Positions 35,112 to 44,706 of a stretch of 64,000 nt of DNA are shown here, one piece after another. Under the pieces are notes generated by a model, which saw only the letters and a list, made by a program, of their open reading frames with translations, searched no databases and was not told where the DNA came from. The stretch lies in contig SBGU01000016.1 in assembly GCA_006226495.1 (NCBI GenBank), positions 1-64,000 on the forward strand, written 5' to 3'. The first letter of the stretch is position 1. Each line of letters opens with the position of its first letter. This DNA comes from Alphaproteobacteria bacterium. GTDB taxonomy: Bacteria; Pseudomonadota; Alphaproteobacteria; Sphingomonadales; Kordiimonadaceae. The translations under genes and the position numbers were made by a program.

Positions 35112-35716
35112 TGCCCTCTCCCAAGATTGGCGTTCCCGTTGGACCAAGGCGTGCCTCCGATAAAGACATCGGGCCCGCGGGGCCCTCGTCGCGCTGGCCA
35201 CCTTTCCCTGAGCCAATGCAACAACCTTTTATTCGGTCCTGTGCAAAAGTTATCCGATCCCCTGCAAATCGCAAGCTGCATTATCATTTTTTCAATTAAA
35301 TTTGCAAAATAATGCAGCATATTTGCAACACTCAAACTTCTGACTGGTCGCCATCATCACCAGACTTTCGGCTATTTACGCCATTTTTTGCCCATTCCTA
35401 AGGCGTCAGGGTAAATTCATCGACACTTGCCTCTTTTTGCATTCTTTTTGCATTTTTGCATTACTGCCTGCAATTTCTTCCAGGCCAGACCCGAGTCCTC
35501 CGCGTGGCGGCACGACTACACCCGTCCTGCCCGGCAGCAGGTCATAGCGGTACCGACCGCACGTGCCATCATAGAGGCGCGCTCCTAAACGAAGTGTTTA
35601 TCTGAAACCAGATTTCTGCGGTCGGGCACCCTGCCTCCATTCAGGCCAGGCGCCCTGTGCAAGGCATATGCACACGGGCAACACACACCTTCGGACCTTG
35701 CGGTCGCTTCCCCCCC
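35112..35716. other. Long receptor promoter region rich in TGCA motifs
   Basis: These 605 bases contain no supported gene. Between 35241 and 35472 at least eight TGCAA/TTGCA/TTTTTGCA units occur, including TTTGCAAAAT at 35301-35310, ATTTGCAACA at 35321-35330 and a run of three TTTTTGCAT at 35434-35461. The part nearest copA (35470-35716) shows no clear signal apart from a weak GACC/GGTC hairpin after its stop. Confidence 0.6.
35241..35472. promoter_or_regulatory. TTTTTGCA/TTGCAAA motif array
   Basis: This is the densest copy of the locus-wide motif. It includes single inverted units near 35241, 35262, 35301 and 35321, then three direct repeats of TTTTTGCAT spaced about 10 bases apart at 35434-35461. 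The 10-base spacing would place sites on one DNA face. It lies 130-360 bases upstream of the receptor start. Confidence 0.5.
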
Positions 35717-38059
35717 TTACCGGAGATGCCTGCGCCCCAGCCTGAGCGCGTTCATGACCACAGAGACCGAACTGAGGCTCATGGCGGCAGCAGCAATCAT
35801 GGGCGACAGGGTGATGCCCCACAGCGGATACAGAAGGCCGGCGGCAACCGGCACACCCAGGGCATTGTAGGCAAAAGCAAAGAACAGATTCTGCCGGATG
35901 TTTGCCATTGTGGCTTCGGCGAGGATGCGGGCCCGCACGACCGCCGCGAGGTCACCTTTGACGAGGGTAAAGCCGGCGCTTTCCACGGCCACATCCGCCC
36001 CCGTACCCATGGCGATGCCGACCTGCGCCTGCGCCAGGGCCGGCGCGTCATTGACCCCGTCACCGGCCATGGCAACCCGGGCGCCCTTGTCCTGCCAGCG
36101 CTTGACCAGGGCCACCTTGTCCTCGGGCAACATGTCGGCTTCGATGTCCTTGATACCCAGCTTGTCGGCGACCGCACGGGCGGTCACCCTGTTGTCGCCC
36201 GTCGCCATCACGATCCTGAGGCCTGTCTTCCTGAGGGCAGCCAGCGCATCGGCGGCGCTTTCTTTTATCGGGTCGGCAACCGCGACAAGCCCGCGCAATG
36301 TGTCGCCCTCGGCGACAAACATCACCGTCTTGCCCTCGTCCCTGAGGGTATCGGCTTTCCGGGCCCAGTCCTGCGTGGCGACGCCTTCACCGTCCAATAG
36401 CGCCGCATTCCCCAGCAGGACCCTGTTGCCGCCACTGGTGCCGCGCACCCCTTTGCCGGTGACAGCCTTGAAGTCCTTCACGGCTGCGGGTTTGATATCC
36501 CGCTCCTTCGCACCTGCCAGGATTGCCGCCGCCAGCGGATGCTCACTGCCGGCCTCGAGGCCAGCGGCCAGCGCGAGGACGGCATCCTCCCTGCCCGCGT
36601 CGGCTGCCATAACATCCGTCAGCTTCGGTTTGCCTTCGGTCAAGGTGCCGGTCTTGTCGACAATCAGGGTATCGACCTTCTCGAACCCCTCCAGGGCCTC
36701 GGCATTGCGCACCAGCACACCGGCGCGGGCGCCGCGGCCGGTTGCCACCATGATCGACATGGGTGTGGCAAGCCCCAGCGCGCAGGGGCAGGCAATGATC
36801 AGTACCGAGACAAAGGCGATCACGGCATGGGCCAACTGCGGCGCCGGGCCCCAAAGTGTCCAGCCGGCAAATGCCAGCACGGCAATGCCGATGACCAGCG
36901 GCACAAACCATCCGGCCACCTGGTCCGCCAGTTTCTGGATCGGCGCGCGGCTGCGCTGGGCGTTTGCCACCATCTCGACAATACGGGCCAGCATGGTGTC
37001 CCGCCCCACATGTTCCGCCTTCATGATGAAGGAACCCGTGCCATTGAGTGTACCGCCCGTGACCTTGTCGCCTTCGGTCTTCTCGACCGGGATCGGTTCA
37101 CCAGACAACATGGATTCGTCAACGCTGGACGACCCTTCCAGCACTTTGCCGTCGACCGGCACCTTGTCGCCGGGCCGCACACGCAACCTGTCGCCGGCCT
37201 TGACATCGTCAAGCGGTACTTCCTCGGTGTCGCCGTCGTCGGTGATGCGGCGCGCCGTACCAGGGGCCAGGTCCATCAAGGCCCGGATGGCGCCGCCCGT
37301 CTTTTCCCTTGCTTTCAGTTCAAGCAGTTGTCCCAGCAGCACCAGCACGACAATCACCGCCGCCGCTTCGAAATAGACCGCGACCGTGCCATGGCTGTCG
37401 CGGAAAGAGTCCGGAAACCAGCCGGGCGCCAGCAGGGCCGCAAGGCTGAACAGATAGGCGGCGCCGGTGCCCACCGCGATCAGGGTGAACATATTGAGGG
37501 ACCGGGTCCTGAGCGATGCCCAGCCACGCTGGAAAAAGGGCCAGCCGGCCCACAGCACCACCGGTGTCGAAAGCAGTGCCTGCAGCCAGATATCAAGCTT
37601 CGGCGCGATCCATTCATGCAACGACAGGCCGATATGGGGCGCCATGGCAAGCAGGAACACCGGCAGCGTCAAGGCGGCCCCCACCCAGAAGCGCCTTGTG
37701 AAATCCACCAGTTCCGGGTTTGGCGTGTCATCGCCGCCGGGCACGCCCATGGGTTCCAGCGCCATGCCACATTTCGGGCAACTGCCGGGGCCTTTCTGCA
37801 CGATCTCGGGGTGCATCGGGCAGGTGTAAAGCCGGTCGGATGCCCCTTCTTCGGGTTCGGCCTTGACCAGGTATTTCTCCGGCGCATCCTTGAACTTGTC
37901 ATGGCACCGGGTCGAGCAGAAATAATAAGTTTTGCCCTTATGGCCGAGACTGGCCGCCGCCTTTTCTTCCGACACAGTCATGCCACAGACAGGGTCGGTA
38001 TGGCCGCCGCTGTGGTGTTCGTGCTGGTCGTGGTCATGATGGCATTCAGAATGTGGCAT
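35717..38059 (-). CDS. copA: Copper-translocating P-type ATPase with YHS and HMBD domains
   Basis: This 780-aa P1B-type ATPase exports copper(I). A His-rich N-terminus ([10 protein letters not shown]) precedes a YHS domain ([15 protein letters not shown]...[11 protein letters not shown], about 20-62). A heavy-metal-binding domain (YTCPMHPEI...[10 protein letters not shown]) follows instead of the usual HMA domains. The ATPase core has the CPC metal site ([13 protein letters not shown]), DKTGTLTEG and [13 protein letters not shown] 38059 with AAGGA upstream is chosen over the longer frame. A MerR-type promoter with a 19-base spacer precedes it. No regulator or chaperone gene is adjacent. Confidence 0.93.
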   Translation of the reverse strand: MPHSECHHDHDQHEHHSGGHTDPVCGMTVSEEKAAASLGHKGKTYYFCSTRCHDKFKDAPEKYLVKAEPEEGASDRLYTCPMHPEIVQKGPGSCPKCGMALEPMGVPGGDDTPNPELVDFTRRFWVGAALTLPVFLLAMAPHIGLSLHEWIAPKLDIWLQALLSTPVVLWAGWPFFQRGWASLRTRSLNMFTLIAVGTGAAYLFSLAALLAPGWFPDSFRDSHGTVAVYFEAAAVIVVLVLLGQLLELKAREKTGGAIRALMDLAPGTARRITDDGDTEEVPLDDVKAGDRLRVRPGDKVPVDGKVLEGSSSVDESMLSGEPIPVEKTEGDKVTGGTLNGTGSFIMKAEHVGRDTMLARIVEMVANAQRSRAPIQKLADQVAGWFVPLVIGIAVLAFAGWTLWGPAPQLAHAVIAFVSVLIIACPCALGLATPMSIMVATGRGARAGVLVRNAEALEGFEKVDTLIVDKTGTLTEGKPKLTDVMAADAGREDAVLALAAGLEAGSEHPLAAAILAGAKERDIKPAAVKDFKAVTGKGVRGTSGGNRVLLGNAALLDGEGVATQDWARKADTLRDEGKTVMFVAEGDTLRGLVAVADPIKESAADALAALRKTGLRIVMATGDNRVTARAVADKLGIKDIEADMLPEDKVALVKRWQDKGARVAMAGDGVNDAPALAQAQVGIAMGTGADVAVESAGFTLVKGDLAAVVRARILAEATMANIRQNLFFAFAYNALGVPVAAGLLYPLWGITLSPMIAAAAMSLSSVSVVMNALRLGRRHLR

Positions 38060-38093
38060 GGGTCGTCCTTGTCTTGAATTCGAGTCGGACTGC

Positions 38094-38124
38094 AGCCTGG
38101 CACCCGTAGCCCCTACGGGTTCAA
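38094..38124 (-). promoter_or_regulatory. MerR/CueR-type promoter of copA
   Basis: On the minus strand, -35 TTGAAC (38124-38119) and -10 CAGGCT (38099-38094) are separated by 19 bases. The spacer and its edge carry a perfect palindrome, ACCCGTAG CCC CTACGGGT (38102-38120). The over-long spacer with a central dyad is the hallmark of MerR-family metal-activated promoters. Confidence 0.72.
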
Positions 38125-38211
38125 GACCTATCTGGAGCCGGGCGTCCCTAGTCCACACATAACGTCCGAATATGGCGAGACTGTACCACAAAAGCCGGCT
38201 AATCTGATCCC

Positions 38212-39663
38212 ATGAAGCTTGACCCCGACCATTGTTATGAAGTGATGAAGGCCCGCGACGCCCGCTTTGACGGCGTGTTTTTTGTCGGGGTTTCTACGAC
38301 GGGAATCTATTGCCGGCCTATCTGTACCGTGCGCCTGCCCGGTCGCGACCGTTGTACATTCTATCAGAATGCCGCCAGTGCCGAACAGGCGGGCTATCGC
38401 CCCTGCATGCGCTGCAGGCCCGAGATAGCACCCGGCGCGGCCTCCGTTGATGCCGTCAGGCGTCTGGCATCGCTTGCCGCGGCGCGGATCGAGGATGGCG
38501 CGCTGGATGACGAAGGCTCGGTCGAGGACCTGGCGGCAGAGTTTGGCGTCAGTTCCCGCCAGATCCGCCGTGCGATCGAACGGGAATATGGTGTCTCGCC
38601 TGTCGCCATTGCCCAGACTCGTCGCCTTCTGATGGCCAAACAACTGCTCACCGACACCGACCTGAAGGTGGTGGACGTCGCGTTTGCGAGCGGATTCTCG
38701 AGCCTCAGGCAATTCAATCGCCTGTTCCGGGACCGGTACCGGCTTGCACCCCAGGACCTGCGCAAAAACCGCAAACCGGGCGATGCAAATACCGGCCTGA
38801 CCCTCAGGCTCGGGTACCGGCCACCACTGGCATGGCAGCAACTGGTCGGCTTCCTGACAAGCCGCGGCACCGCCAGCATCGACCAACTGGACGGCGACAC
38901 CTATCGCCGCACCGTGCGGCTGGGCGACCATCTGGGCTGGATTGCGGCGCGCCCTGTACCTGGCCGGTCCATGCTTTCGGTCGATGTGTCGCCAAGCCTG
39001 ACCCCGGTGCTGGGCGAGCTTTTGCGGCGCCTGCGCCGCCTGTTTGACCTGGATGCCAACCCGCAGGTGATCGACAGTTGCCTGGCGGCGGACCCGCGCC
39101 TTGCCCCATTGGTTGCCGCCCTGCCCGGCCACCGGGTGCCAGGCACACTGGACGGCTTCGAACTTGCGCTCCGGGCCATTCTTGGCCAGCAGGTGAGAGT
39201 AAAGGCGGCAACCACCCTCTTCGGGCGGTTCGTGAACAGCTTCGGCAAACCGGTCGACACTCCGTTCGACGGCCTTGACCGGGTCGCACCGACGGCAGCG
39301 GACCTTGCAGCAACCGACCTGCAGCACCTGATTGACCAGGGCCTGACGCAGCGGCGTGCGGAAACCGTGAAAACACTGGCGACCGCAGTAGCCAATGGCA
39401 CAATCCTCCTGGAGCCGACATCGGACCCTGCCAGGGTTCGGGCCCAACTGCTCGCCCTGCCCGGCATCGGACCCTGGACTGCGGACTATATCGCCATGCG
39501 GGCTTTTGGCGACCCGGACGCCTTTCCCCATGCCGACCTTGGGCTTCTGAAAGCGCTGGACGCGCAGAAACCGGCCGATATGCAGGCCAAGGCGGAAAGC
39601 TGGCGGCCCTGGCGCGCTTACGGTGCCATCCGGCTGTGGTCCAGCCTCGGTTCCGGTGGCTGA
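38212..39663 (+). CDS. Ada-type sensor fused to DNA-3-methyladenine glycosylase II
   Basis: This 483-aa fusion acts in alkylation repair. The N-terminal Ada zinc domain (about 1-80) has YCRPIC and CMRC, where the first Cys of the metal site can accept methyl groups from phosphotriesters. An AraC-type helix-turn-helix region follows (about 85-190, [24 protein letters not shown]). The C-terminal AlkA domain (about 200-480) has the helix-hairpin-helix [18 protein letters not shown] with the catalytic Asp in FPHADLGL. There is no methylguanine methyltransferase domain. It diverges from copA; its promoter probably overlaps the copA upstream region. Confidence 0.9.
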   Translation: MKLDPDHCYEVMKARDARFDGVFFVGVSTTGIYCRPICTVRLPGRDRCTFYQNAASAEQAGYRPCMRCRPEIAPGAASVDAVRRLASLAAARIEDGALDDEGSVEDLAAEFGVSSRQIRRAIEREYGVSPVAIAQTRRLLMAKQLLTDTDLKVVDVAFASGFSSLRQFNRLFRDRYRLAPQDLRKNRKPGDANTGLTLRLGYRPPLAWQQLVGFLTSRGTASIDQLDGDTYRRTVRLGDHLGWIAARPVPGRSMLSVDVSPSLTPVLGELLRRLRRLFDLDANPQVIDSCLAADPRLAPLVAALPGHRVPGTLDGFELALRAILGQQVRVKAATTLFGRFVNSFGKPVDTPFDGLDRVAPTAADLAATDLQHLIDQGLTQRRAETVKTLATAVANGTILLEPTSDPARVRAQLLALPGIGPWTADYIAMRAFGDPDAFPHADLGLLKALDAQKPADMQAKAESWRPWRAYGAIRLWSSLGSGG

Positions 39664-39675
39664 ACATCCTGAAAG

Positions 39676-39690
39676 ATGAAACTGTTTCAT
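39676..39690. promoter_or_regulatory. Perfect 15-base palindrome, possible operator
   Basis: ATGAAAC T GTTTCAT is an odd-length perfect palindrome, followed 5 bases later by TTGACA (39696-39701), a candidate -35. It lies 82 bases before the cytochrome gene and may be the operator of that operon. The regulator is not identified. Confidence 0.4.
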
Positions 39691-39771
39691 TTTAATTGAC
39701 AGCCGCCCCTGGCATGGGCAACCTCTTGTCTTCGGCTTGGCATTTCCGGCCAGGCCAACAGGGGGACCATC

Positions 39772-40191
39772 ATGATCAAACCGGCATTTGGCGTACTGGT
39801 TTTCGCCGCCGTCAGCCTTGCAGCCTGCGACAATGCCACGGCACCAGCGGAAGACCGCGCGGCGCTTGCCATGAAGGCGGCAACCATGCTGCCGGACGAT
39901 GCCGACCTCAGCGCCAAATATGAACGCAGTTGCATTGCCTGCCATGTAACGGTCGATTCCGGCGCGCCCATTGTCGGCGAACAGGCCGAATGGCAGAAAC
40001 GTTTCCAGGCCGGCGAAAAAACGGTCCTGTCGAACACCATATCCGGCATTCGCGCCATGCCGCCGCGCGGCAGTTGCCTGGACTGCACAGCGGACGACCT
40101 GGCAGGGCTGATCACCTTCCTGTCTGGACGCACCATCAGTGCTGAAACGGTAGCCGCCGTCGCGGCAGAACACTCGGGGGAACCAGAATGA
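39772..40191 (+). CDS. Small cytochrome c lipoprotein
   Basis: This 139-aa protein has a lipoprotein signal (VSLAAC lipobox) and one haem c motif, CIACH, at about residues 54-58. The axial Met is probably in IRAMPPRG, and CLDC nearby resembles cytochrome c5-type disulfide pairs. It would carry electrons in the periplasm. Its stop overlaps the ATG of the aldonolactone oxidase gene (ATGA), so it is probably the electron acceptor for that enzyme. Confidence 0.8.
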   Translation: MIKPAFGVLVFAAVSLAACDNATAPAEDRAALAMKAATMLPDDADLSAKYERSCIACHVTVDSGAPIVGEQAEWQKRFQAGEKTVLSNTISGIRAMPPRGSCLDCTADDLAGLITFLSGRTISAETVAAVAAEHSGEPE

Positions 40192-41597
40192 AACTTTCAC
40201 GCCGTACTTTCCTGGCCGGCACTGGTGTTGCCGTCGCGGCAGCCGGCGGCGCCGCCTATGTCGCATCCCGCCGTTTCGATATTGACGATGCCGCGTTCGA
40301 AGCCCGCCTGAAAGCCCACAAATGGCGCAACTGGTCCGGCATTGAAACCTGCGATCCGGCGGTGATCGCCGCCCCCGCGGACGAAGCCGAACTGGCCATG
40401 ATGCTGAAAACCGCCAAGGGGCCGGTGCGCGCTGTGGGCGCAGGCCACAGCTTCACCGCACTGGTGCCAACCGACAGCACGCTCCTGTCCCTCGACCGGC
40501 TGAGCGGCATCCGCTCGCACGACGCCGAGGCCCTGACAGCGCGGGTGGGGGGCGGCAGCCGGCTGTTTGCCCTCGCGCCCGCACTGGACCGTATCGGCCA
40601 GGCCATGGTATCCCTGCCCGACATCAACAAACAAAGCCTCGCGGGTGCGATGGCAACCGCGACCCACGCCACCGGCATCGGCTTTGGCGCCCTGCCGACC
40701 TTTATCAAAAGCCTGCGGCTCGTCACCGCATCAGGCGATGTGCTGGACTGCAGCCGCGACAAGGACGCAGACCTGTTCAAGGCGGCGGCTGTCAGCCTTG
40801 GCGCCCTTGGTATCATCAGTGAAATCGAACTGCAGAACCGCACCAGCTTCAACCTGAAGCGCCATACCTGGACTGCACCGGTGGATGACATCCTCGACGG
40901 CGCCCACGACACGGCGGCCGCGCACCGCAGTTTCGAATTCTATTATATCCCGCACAGCGGCTATGCCCTTGGCATCACGACCGACGAAACCGACGAACCG
41001 GTGACCCCGATCCCGCCGGATCAGGATGATGACGGCCTCGAAACCCTGCGCACGGCCAGGAACTGGCTGTCCTATATCGGCCCGGTGCGCCGCTCAGCGC
41101 TCAAAAGCGCCATGCAGGACGTGCCCGAAGAAACCCTGGTTGCCAGTTCGTGGCAGCTTCTGTCGAAGGAACGACCGATCCGCTTCAATGAAACCGAATT
41201 TCACCTGCCCCGTGAAGCCCTGGCACCGTGCCTGAGGGAAATTATCGCACTTGTCGAAAAGGATTTCCCGGAGGTGTTCTTCCCCATGGAAATCCGTTTC
41301 GTGAAAGAAGACGACCTGTGGCTGAGCCCGTTCCATGGCCGGCCCAGTGCCTCGATCGCAGTGCATGGCGACAACCGGGAAGACCATCGCAAGCTGTTCG
41401 CCGCCGTGCAGGCCATCTTCATGAAACATGATGGCAGGCCACACTGGGGCAAGCTGCATCCGCTGAAGGACGCAGAACTTGCGCCCAAATACGACCGGTG
41501 GCAAGACTTCAAGACAATACGACAACAACTTGATCCGCATGGATTATTCATGAACGCATACCTGAAGGGCCTGTTCGGGCTGGAGGCCATGGCATGA
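40188..41597 (+). CDS. Tat-exported aldonolactone oxidase-like FAD enzyme
   Basis: This 469-aa flavoprotein has a twin-arginine signal (SRRTFLAG). A type-4 FAD-binding domain (about 45-215, with VRAVGAGHSFTALVPTD) is followed by an ALO-type C-terminal domain (MEIRFVKEDD...HWGKLHPL). Relatives oxidise D-arabinono-, L-gulono- or L-galactono-1,4-lactone. The likely partner is the cytochrome encoded just upstream. It overlaps both neighbours by 4 bases, indicating tight translational coupling. The exact substrate is not readable. Confidence 0.85.
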   Translation: MKLSRRTFLAGTGVAVAAAGGAAYVASRRFDIDDAAFEARLKAHKWRNWSGIETCDPAVIAAPADEAELAMMLKTAKGPVRAVGAGHSFTALVPTDSTLLSLDRLSGIRSHDAEALTARVGGGSRLFALAPALDRIGQAMVSLPDINKQSLAGAMATATHATGIGFGALPTFIKSLRLVTASGDVLDCSRDKDADLFKAAAVSLGALGIISEIELQNRTSFNLKRHTWTAPVDDILDGAHDTAAAHRSFEFYYIPHSGYALGITTDETDEPVTPIPPDQDDDGLETLRTARNWLSYIGPVRRSALKSAMQDVPEETLVASSWQLLSKERPIRFNETEFHLPREALAPCLREIIALVEKDFPEVFFPMEIRFVKEDDLWLSPFHGRPSASIAVHGDNREDHRKLFAAVQAIFMKHDGRPHWGKLHPLKDAELAPKYDRWQDFKTIRQQLDPHGLFMNAYLKGLFGLEAMA

Positions 41598-42883
41598 CAC
41601 CAAAACTGAACCGCCGCCAGATGCTGCTTTTGGGGGCCGCCGGTGCCGGCGCCGCCGCTCTTGCCCTGCGCCCCGGCGACAAGGGCGAAGCGCAGGAGCC
41701 CTATTTCACCGGCATATCACGCGCGCTGGCTGCCGCCGGCCTTGCGACGCCGACTTTGGTGGTCGACGCCGAACGGCTGGCGAATAACGCCAGAACCATG
41801 CTGGGCCACATGAACTCCAACCATCATTACCGCATCGTGGCCAAGTCGCTGCCCAGCGTGCAGTTGATCGAACGGGTACGCGCGCTGACGGGCACCAACC
41901 GGCTGATGCTGTTCAACGAACCGTTCCTGCGCGTGGCCACCGCCACCTGGGCCGATGCCGATATTCTTCTCGGCAAACCCATGCCCACCGCCGCCATGGC
42001 GCATTATTTCGATCATGTACAGCCTGCACCCGGCTTTGACACCGGCAAACAGATTATGTGGCTGGTGGATACGCCGGCGCGGCTCACCGAATATTCGGCC
42101 TACGCGACGGCAAAAAGCCAGCCCATGCGCATCAGCATCGAAATCGATGTCGGGCTGCACCGGGGCGGCATCGAAGGTGCGGCGGCCTGTACCGACATGC
42201 TGGATATCATCCGCGAAAACCCGCTCCTGCAATTTGCCGGCTTCATGGGCTATGAGCCACATCTTGCCAGCGTGCCCGACATTTTCGGCTGGCGGGCGCG
42301 TGCTTTTGCCGATTATGCCAACATTTACAAAGGCATGATCCAGACCGCACGGGACTATGCCGCCACGCATGACCTTCCCACCGAAGGCTGGGTCCTGAAT
42401 ACGGGCGGCAGCATGACCTACCAGATGCACAAGGACACCGACTTTGTGAATGAACTGGCCATGGGCTCAGCACTCGTGAAACCCAGCCATTTTGATCTGG
42501 AAACCCTTGCGGACCATATGCCGGCGGCCTTTATCGCCACGCCGGTCCTGAAGATCGAGACGCCGACCCGCATGCCGGTGCTTGAAGGTGCTTACAGCCC
42601 CGTGCGCTGGTGGGATGCGAACCTCAAGAACGCCTATTTCATCTATGGCGGCAACTGGATGGCCGACCCGGTGTCGCCCAAGGGGCTGGCCCCCAACGAG
42701 ACCTTCGGCCATTCCAGCAACCAGGAAATGCTGAATGGCTCGGCCAGCACCGGCCTCAAGGTCGGCGACCAGGTGTTCCTGTGGCCACGCCAGAGCGAGA
42801 GTGTGTTCCTGGGTTTTGGGGACCTTGCGCTTTATGAAAATGGCGCCATCGGCGAACGCTGGCCCGTGTTCGACGGTCGCTGA
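41594..42883 (+). CDS. Exported alanine racemase-fold PLP enzyme (DSD1-like)
   Basis: This 429-aa protein has an N-terminal Tat-like signal (NRRQMLLLGAAGAGAAALAL) and an alanine-racemase N-terminal PLP barrel. The PLP Lys is probably in HYRIVAKSLP, and the C-terminal region resembles D-threonine aldolase or D-serine dehydratase. A PLP enzyme sent folded to the periplasm fits Tat export. It ends the cytochrome-oxidase operon. Substrate could be a D-hydroxyamino acid; the link with lactone oxidation is not explained. Confidence 0.78.
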   Translation: MTPKLNRRQMLLLGAAGAGAAALALRPGDKGEAQEPYFTGISRALAAAGLATPTLVVDAERLANNARTMLGHMNSNHHYRIVAKSLPSVQLIERVRALTGTNRLMLFNEPFLRVATATWADADILLGKPMPTAAMAHYFDHVQPAPGFDTGKQIMWLVDTPARLTEYSAYATAKSQPMRISIEIDVGLHRGGIEGAAACTDMLDIIRENPLLQFAGFMGYEPHLASVPDIFGWRARAFADYANIYKGMIQTARDYAATHDLPTEGWVLNTGGSMTYQMHKDTDFVNELAMGSALVKPSHFDLETLADHMPAAFIATPVLKIETPTRMPVLEGAYSPVRWWDANLKNAYFIYGGNWMADPVSPKGLAPNETFGHSSNQEMLNGSASTGLKVGDQVFLWPRQSESVFLGFGDLALYENGAIGERWPVFDGR

Positions 42884-42971
42884 CGCGCCTACACGGAAAA
42901 GTAACTGGAGGCCGCGGACGCAATGCCGCTAAGGTGGGGGCCTGACCGCAATTGCCGGAAAGGACCATCTT

Positions 42972-43586
42972 TTGCGCCTGCGCTCCATCACTTGTCTTTG
43001 CCTGATCCTGTCGCTTGGTGCCTGTGCGGCGGCCGCGCGCACGGTGTTTCCGCTCAACACGGACGCAGGCCAGGTCAAAGCGGGCAGCTACCGGCTGGAC
43101 CCCGAGCATATCAGCCTTCTGTTCAAGACAGACCATCTGGGCTTCTCGCCGTTCTATGGCCGCTTCGACCGTGTGGATGCGGTCCTGAACCTGGATGATG
43201 AAAACCCCGCGAACAGCGATATTGCCGTCACCGTCCTGGCGGACAGCATCAATACCCGGGTCGAAAGCCTGGATGCCCGCCTCAAGGCACCGTCCATGTT
43301 CGATGTGGCCAGGTATCCTGAAATCCGCTTTACCAGCACAGGCATCGAGCGCACGGGCGACAATGAGGCCATAATCCATGGCACACTTCTGATGGCAGGC
43401 AAAACCGCACCGCTGGACCTGCAGGCAAGGTTCGTCGGCAGCGGCACAAATCCGCTCAGCCGCAAAAAAACGGTGGGTTTTGAAGCGTCGGGCCGCCTGA
43501 AGCGGTCCGACTATGGGCTGAATGACTGGCTGCCGCTCGTCGGTGACGAGGTCGAGCTGATCATCTCGGCTGAATTCGTGCGCTGA
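42972..43586 (+). CDS. YceI-family lipoprotein
   Basis: This 204-aa lipoprotein (lipobox LSLGAC) has a YceI lipocalin-like domain from about residue 35: YRLDPEHISLLFKTDHLGFSPFYGRFDRVDA and MFDVARYPEIRFTSTGIE are typical. The family binds polyisoprenoid or amphiphilic ligands in the periplasm. The start is TTG 42972, supported by AAGGA at 42960-42964 with 7-base spacing; no ATG fits. It lies 88 bases after the PLP-enzyme gene. Confidence 0.85.
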   Translation: MRLRSITCLCLILSLGACAAAARTVFPLNTDAGQVKAGSYRLDPEHISLLFKTDHLGFSPFYGRFDRVDAVLNLDDENPANSDIAVTVLADSINTRVESLDARLKAPSMFDVARYPEIRFTSTGIERTGDNEAIIHGTLLMAGKTAPLDLQARFVGSGTNPLSRKKTVGFEASGRLKRSDYGLNDWLPLVGDEVELIISAEFVR

Positions 43587-43590
43587 CGCC

Positions 43591-44541
43591 CTATTCCGCC
43601 GGCACGGCATGGCCGCGCGACGCCAGCTCAAGATCAAGGCTCTTGCGCAGGGTTGCCAGGGTCTTGCGGCGACGTTCCAGAATATCGGTCACCTGCGCAT
43701 AATCCTGCGGCGAATCCACATCGATGGCGGCTTCCGCGAACGGCAGTTTCACCGGCACGGCCTGCACACCCAGCATCTTCGAGGCGCGTTCGAATGCCTG
43801 GTCGATATTGAAACGCTTGAACAGCAGCCCGGCAAGGTTGCGCCAGCCGAAGGCCGCGAACAGCTTCCAGGGCTTCTTGCGCTCGCGCTCGATACGTTTC
43901 CAGAAATTGATCACCGGCACCGCATCCTTGCTCATGAAGGCAAACAGGTTGGCACCCGAATAGCCTTCGCCCCGGAACGGCAGATAGGTGCGCTTCGAGC
44001 CCGGATGATGCGCTTCGATATGGCGCCGCTCGACAAGGCCGATGGCAAGGCCGCGGCTTTTGCGGGCTTCATTGCAGAAACGGTCCACCATCGTGGCGGT
44101 CAGAAGCGCATGATCGGCGGTCGTCACGATATAGGGCCAGTGTGCCCCGGCCTGTTCGAGCGCGCCGACAACACTGTCGCAGATGGTCGCGCGGCAGCCG
44201 GTCAGCGTCACCGGAATATCGGCGGCGGCGGACACCAGGTCCGGGCACGCGGTCTGCAGCGCGTCCGCGTCATCGAACACGACAACAATACGGCGCACGG
44301 AGCGCGAATTTTTCAGGGCCTCGACAACCCGGGCCAGCATGGGCTGACCGTCGATGGCCACCAGTGCCTTGTAGGTCTCGCCAAACATGGAAGCGACAGG
44401 GTCATGCGAACAGCGCGTCCCCGCCAGAACTACGGCGGTAAAAATGCGCGACGTGTCATAATTTTGTCGAGGTTGATGTGTAACTTGATCGTGTATCGGA
44501 TGATCGAGTGCGCCAAAATCATACATGGCCATGTCGTTCAT
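43591..44541 (-). CDS. MobA-like nucleotidyltransferase
   Basis: This 316-aa protein has a GT-A-type NTP-transferase fold: FTAVVLAGTR near residue 35, YKALVAIDGQPMLARVVEAL, and a metal-binding TTADHALL. Relatives include MobA guanylyltransferase and CobY-type enzymes. The conserved GGxSxRMG loop is poorly kept, so the donor and substrate are unknown. ATG 44541 follows AAGGGG on the minus strand; the upstream extension to 44643 is not needed. Its end converges on the YceI gene with a 4-base gap. Confidence 0.7.
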   Translation of the reverse strand: MNDMAMYDFGALDHPIHDQVTHQPRQNYDTSRIFTAVVLAGTRCSHDPVASMFGETYKALVAIDGQPMLARVVEALKNSRSVRRIVVVFDDADALQTACPDLVSAAADIPVTLTGCRATICDSVVGALEQAGAHWPYIVTTADHALLTATMVDRFCNEARKSRGLAIGLVERRHIEAHHPGSKRTYLPFRGEGYSGANLFAFMSKDAVPVINFWKRIERERKKPWKLFAAFGWRNLAGLLFKRFNIDQAFERASKMLGVQAVPVKLPFAEAAIDVDSPQDYAQVTDILERRRKTLATLRKSLDLELASRGHAVPAE

Positions 44542-44706
44542 GCCCCTTAGCCCCCCGGTTTCGACATACCGAAACTGCCGGTATGTTCTTGTACACAAAA
44601 CACTTCTGTGGCTCACTCCTCCCCAGAAGTGATAGTCCCACATCAGTCATAACGTATTTGTGTAGCGGACACCGCCACCAAACGCAACGTAATGATCATT
44701 TTTTGT

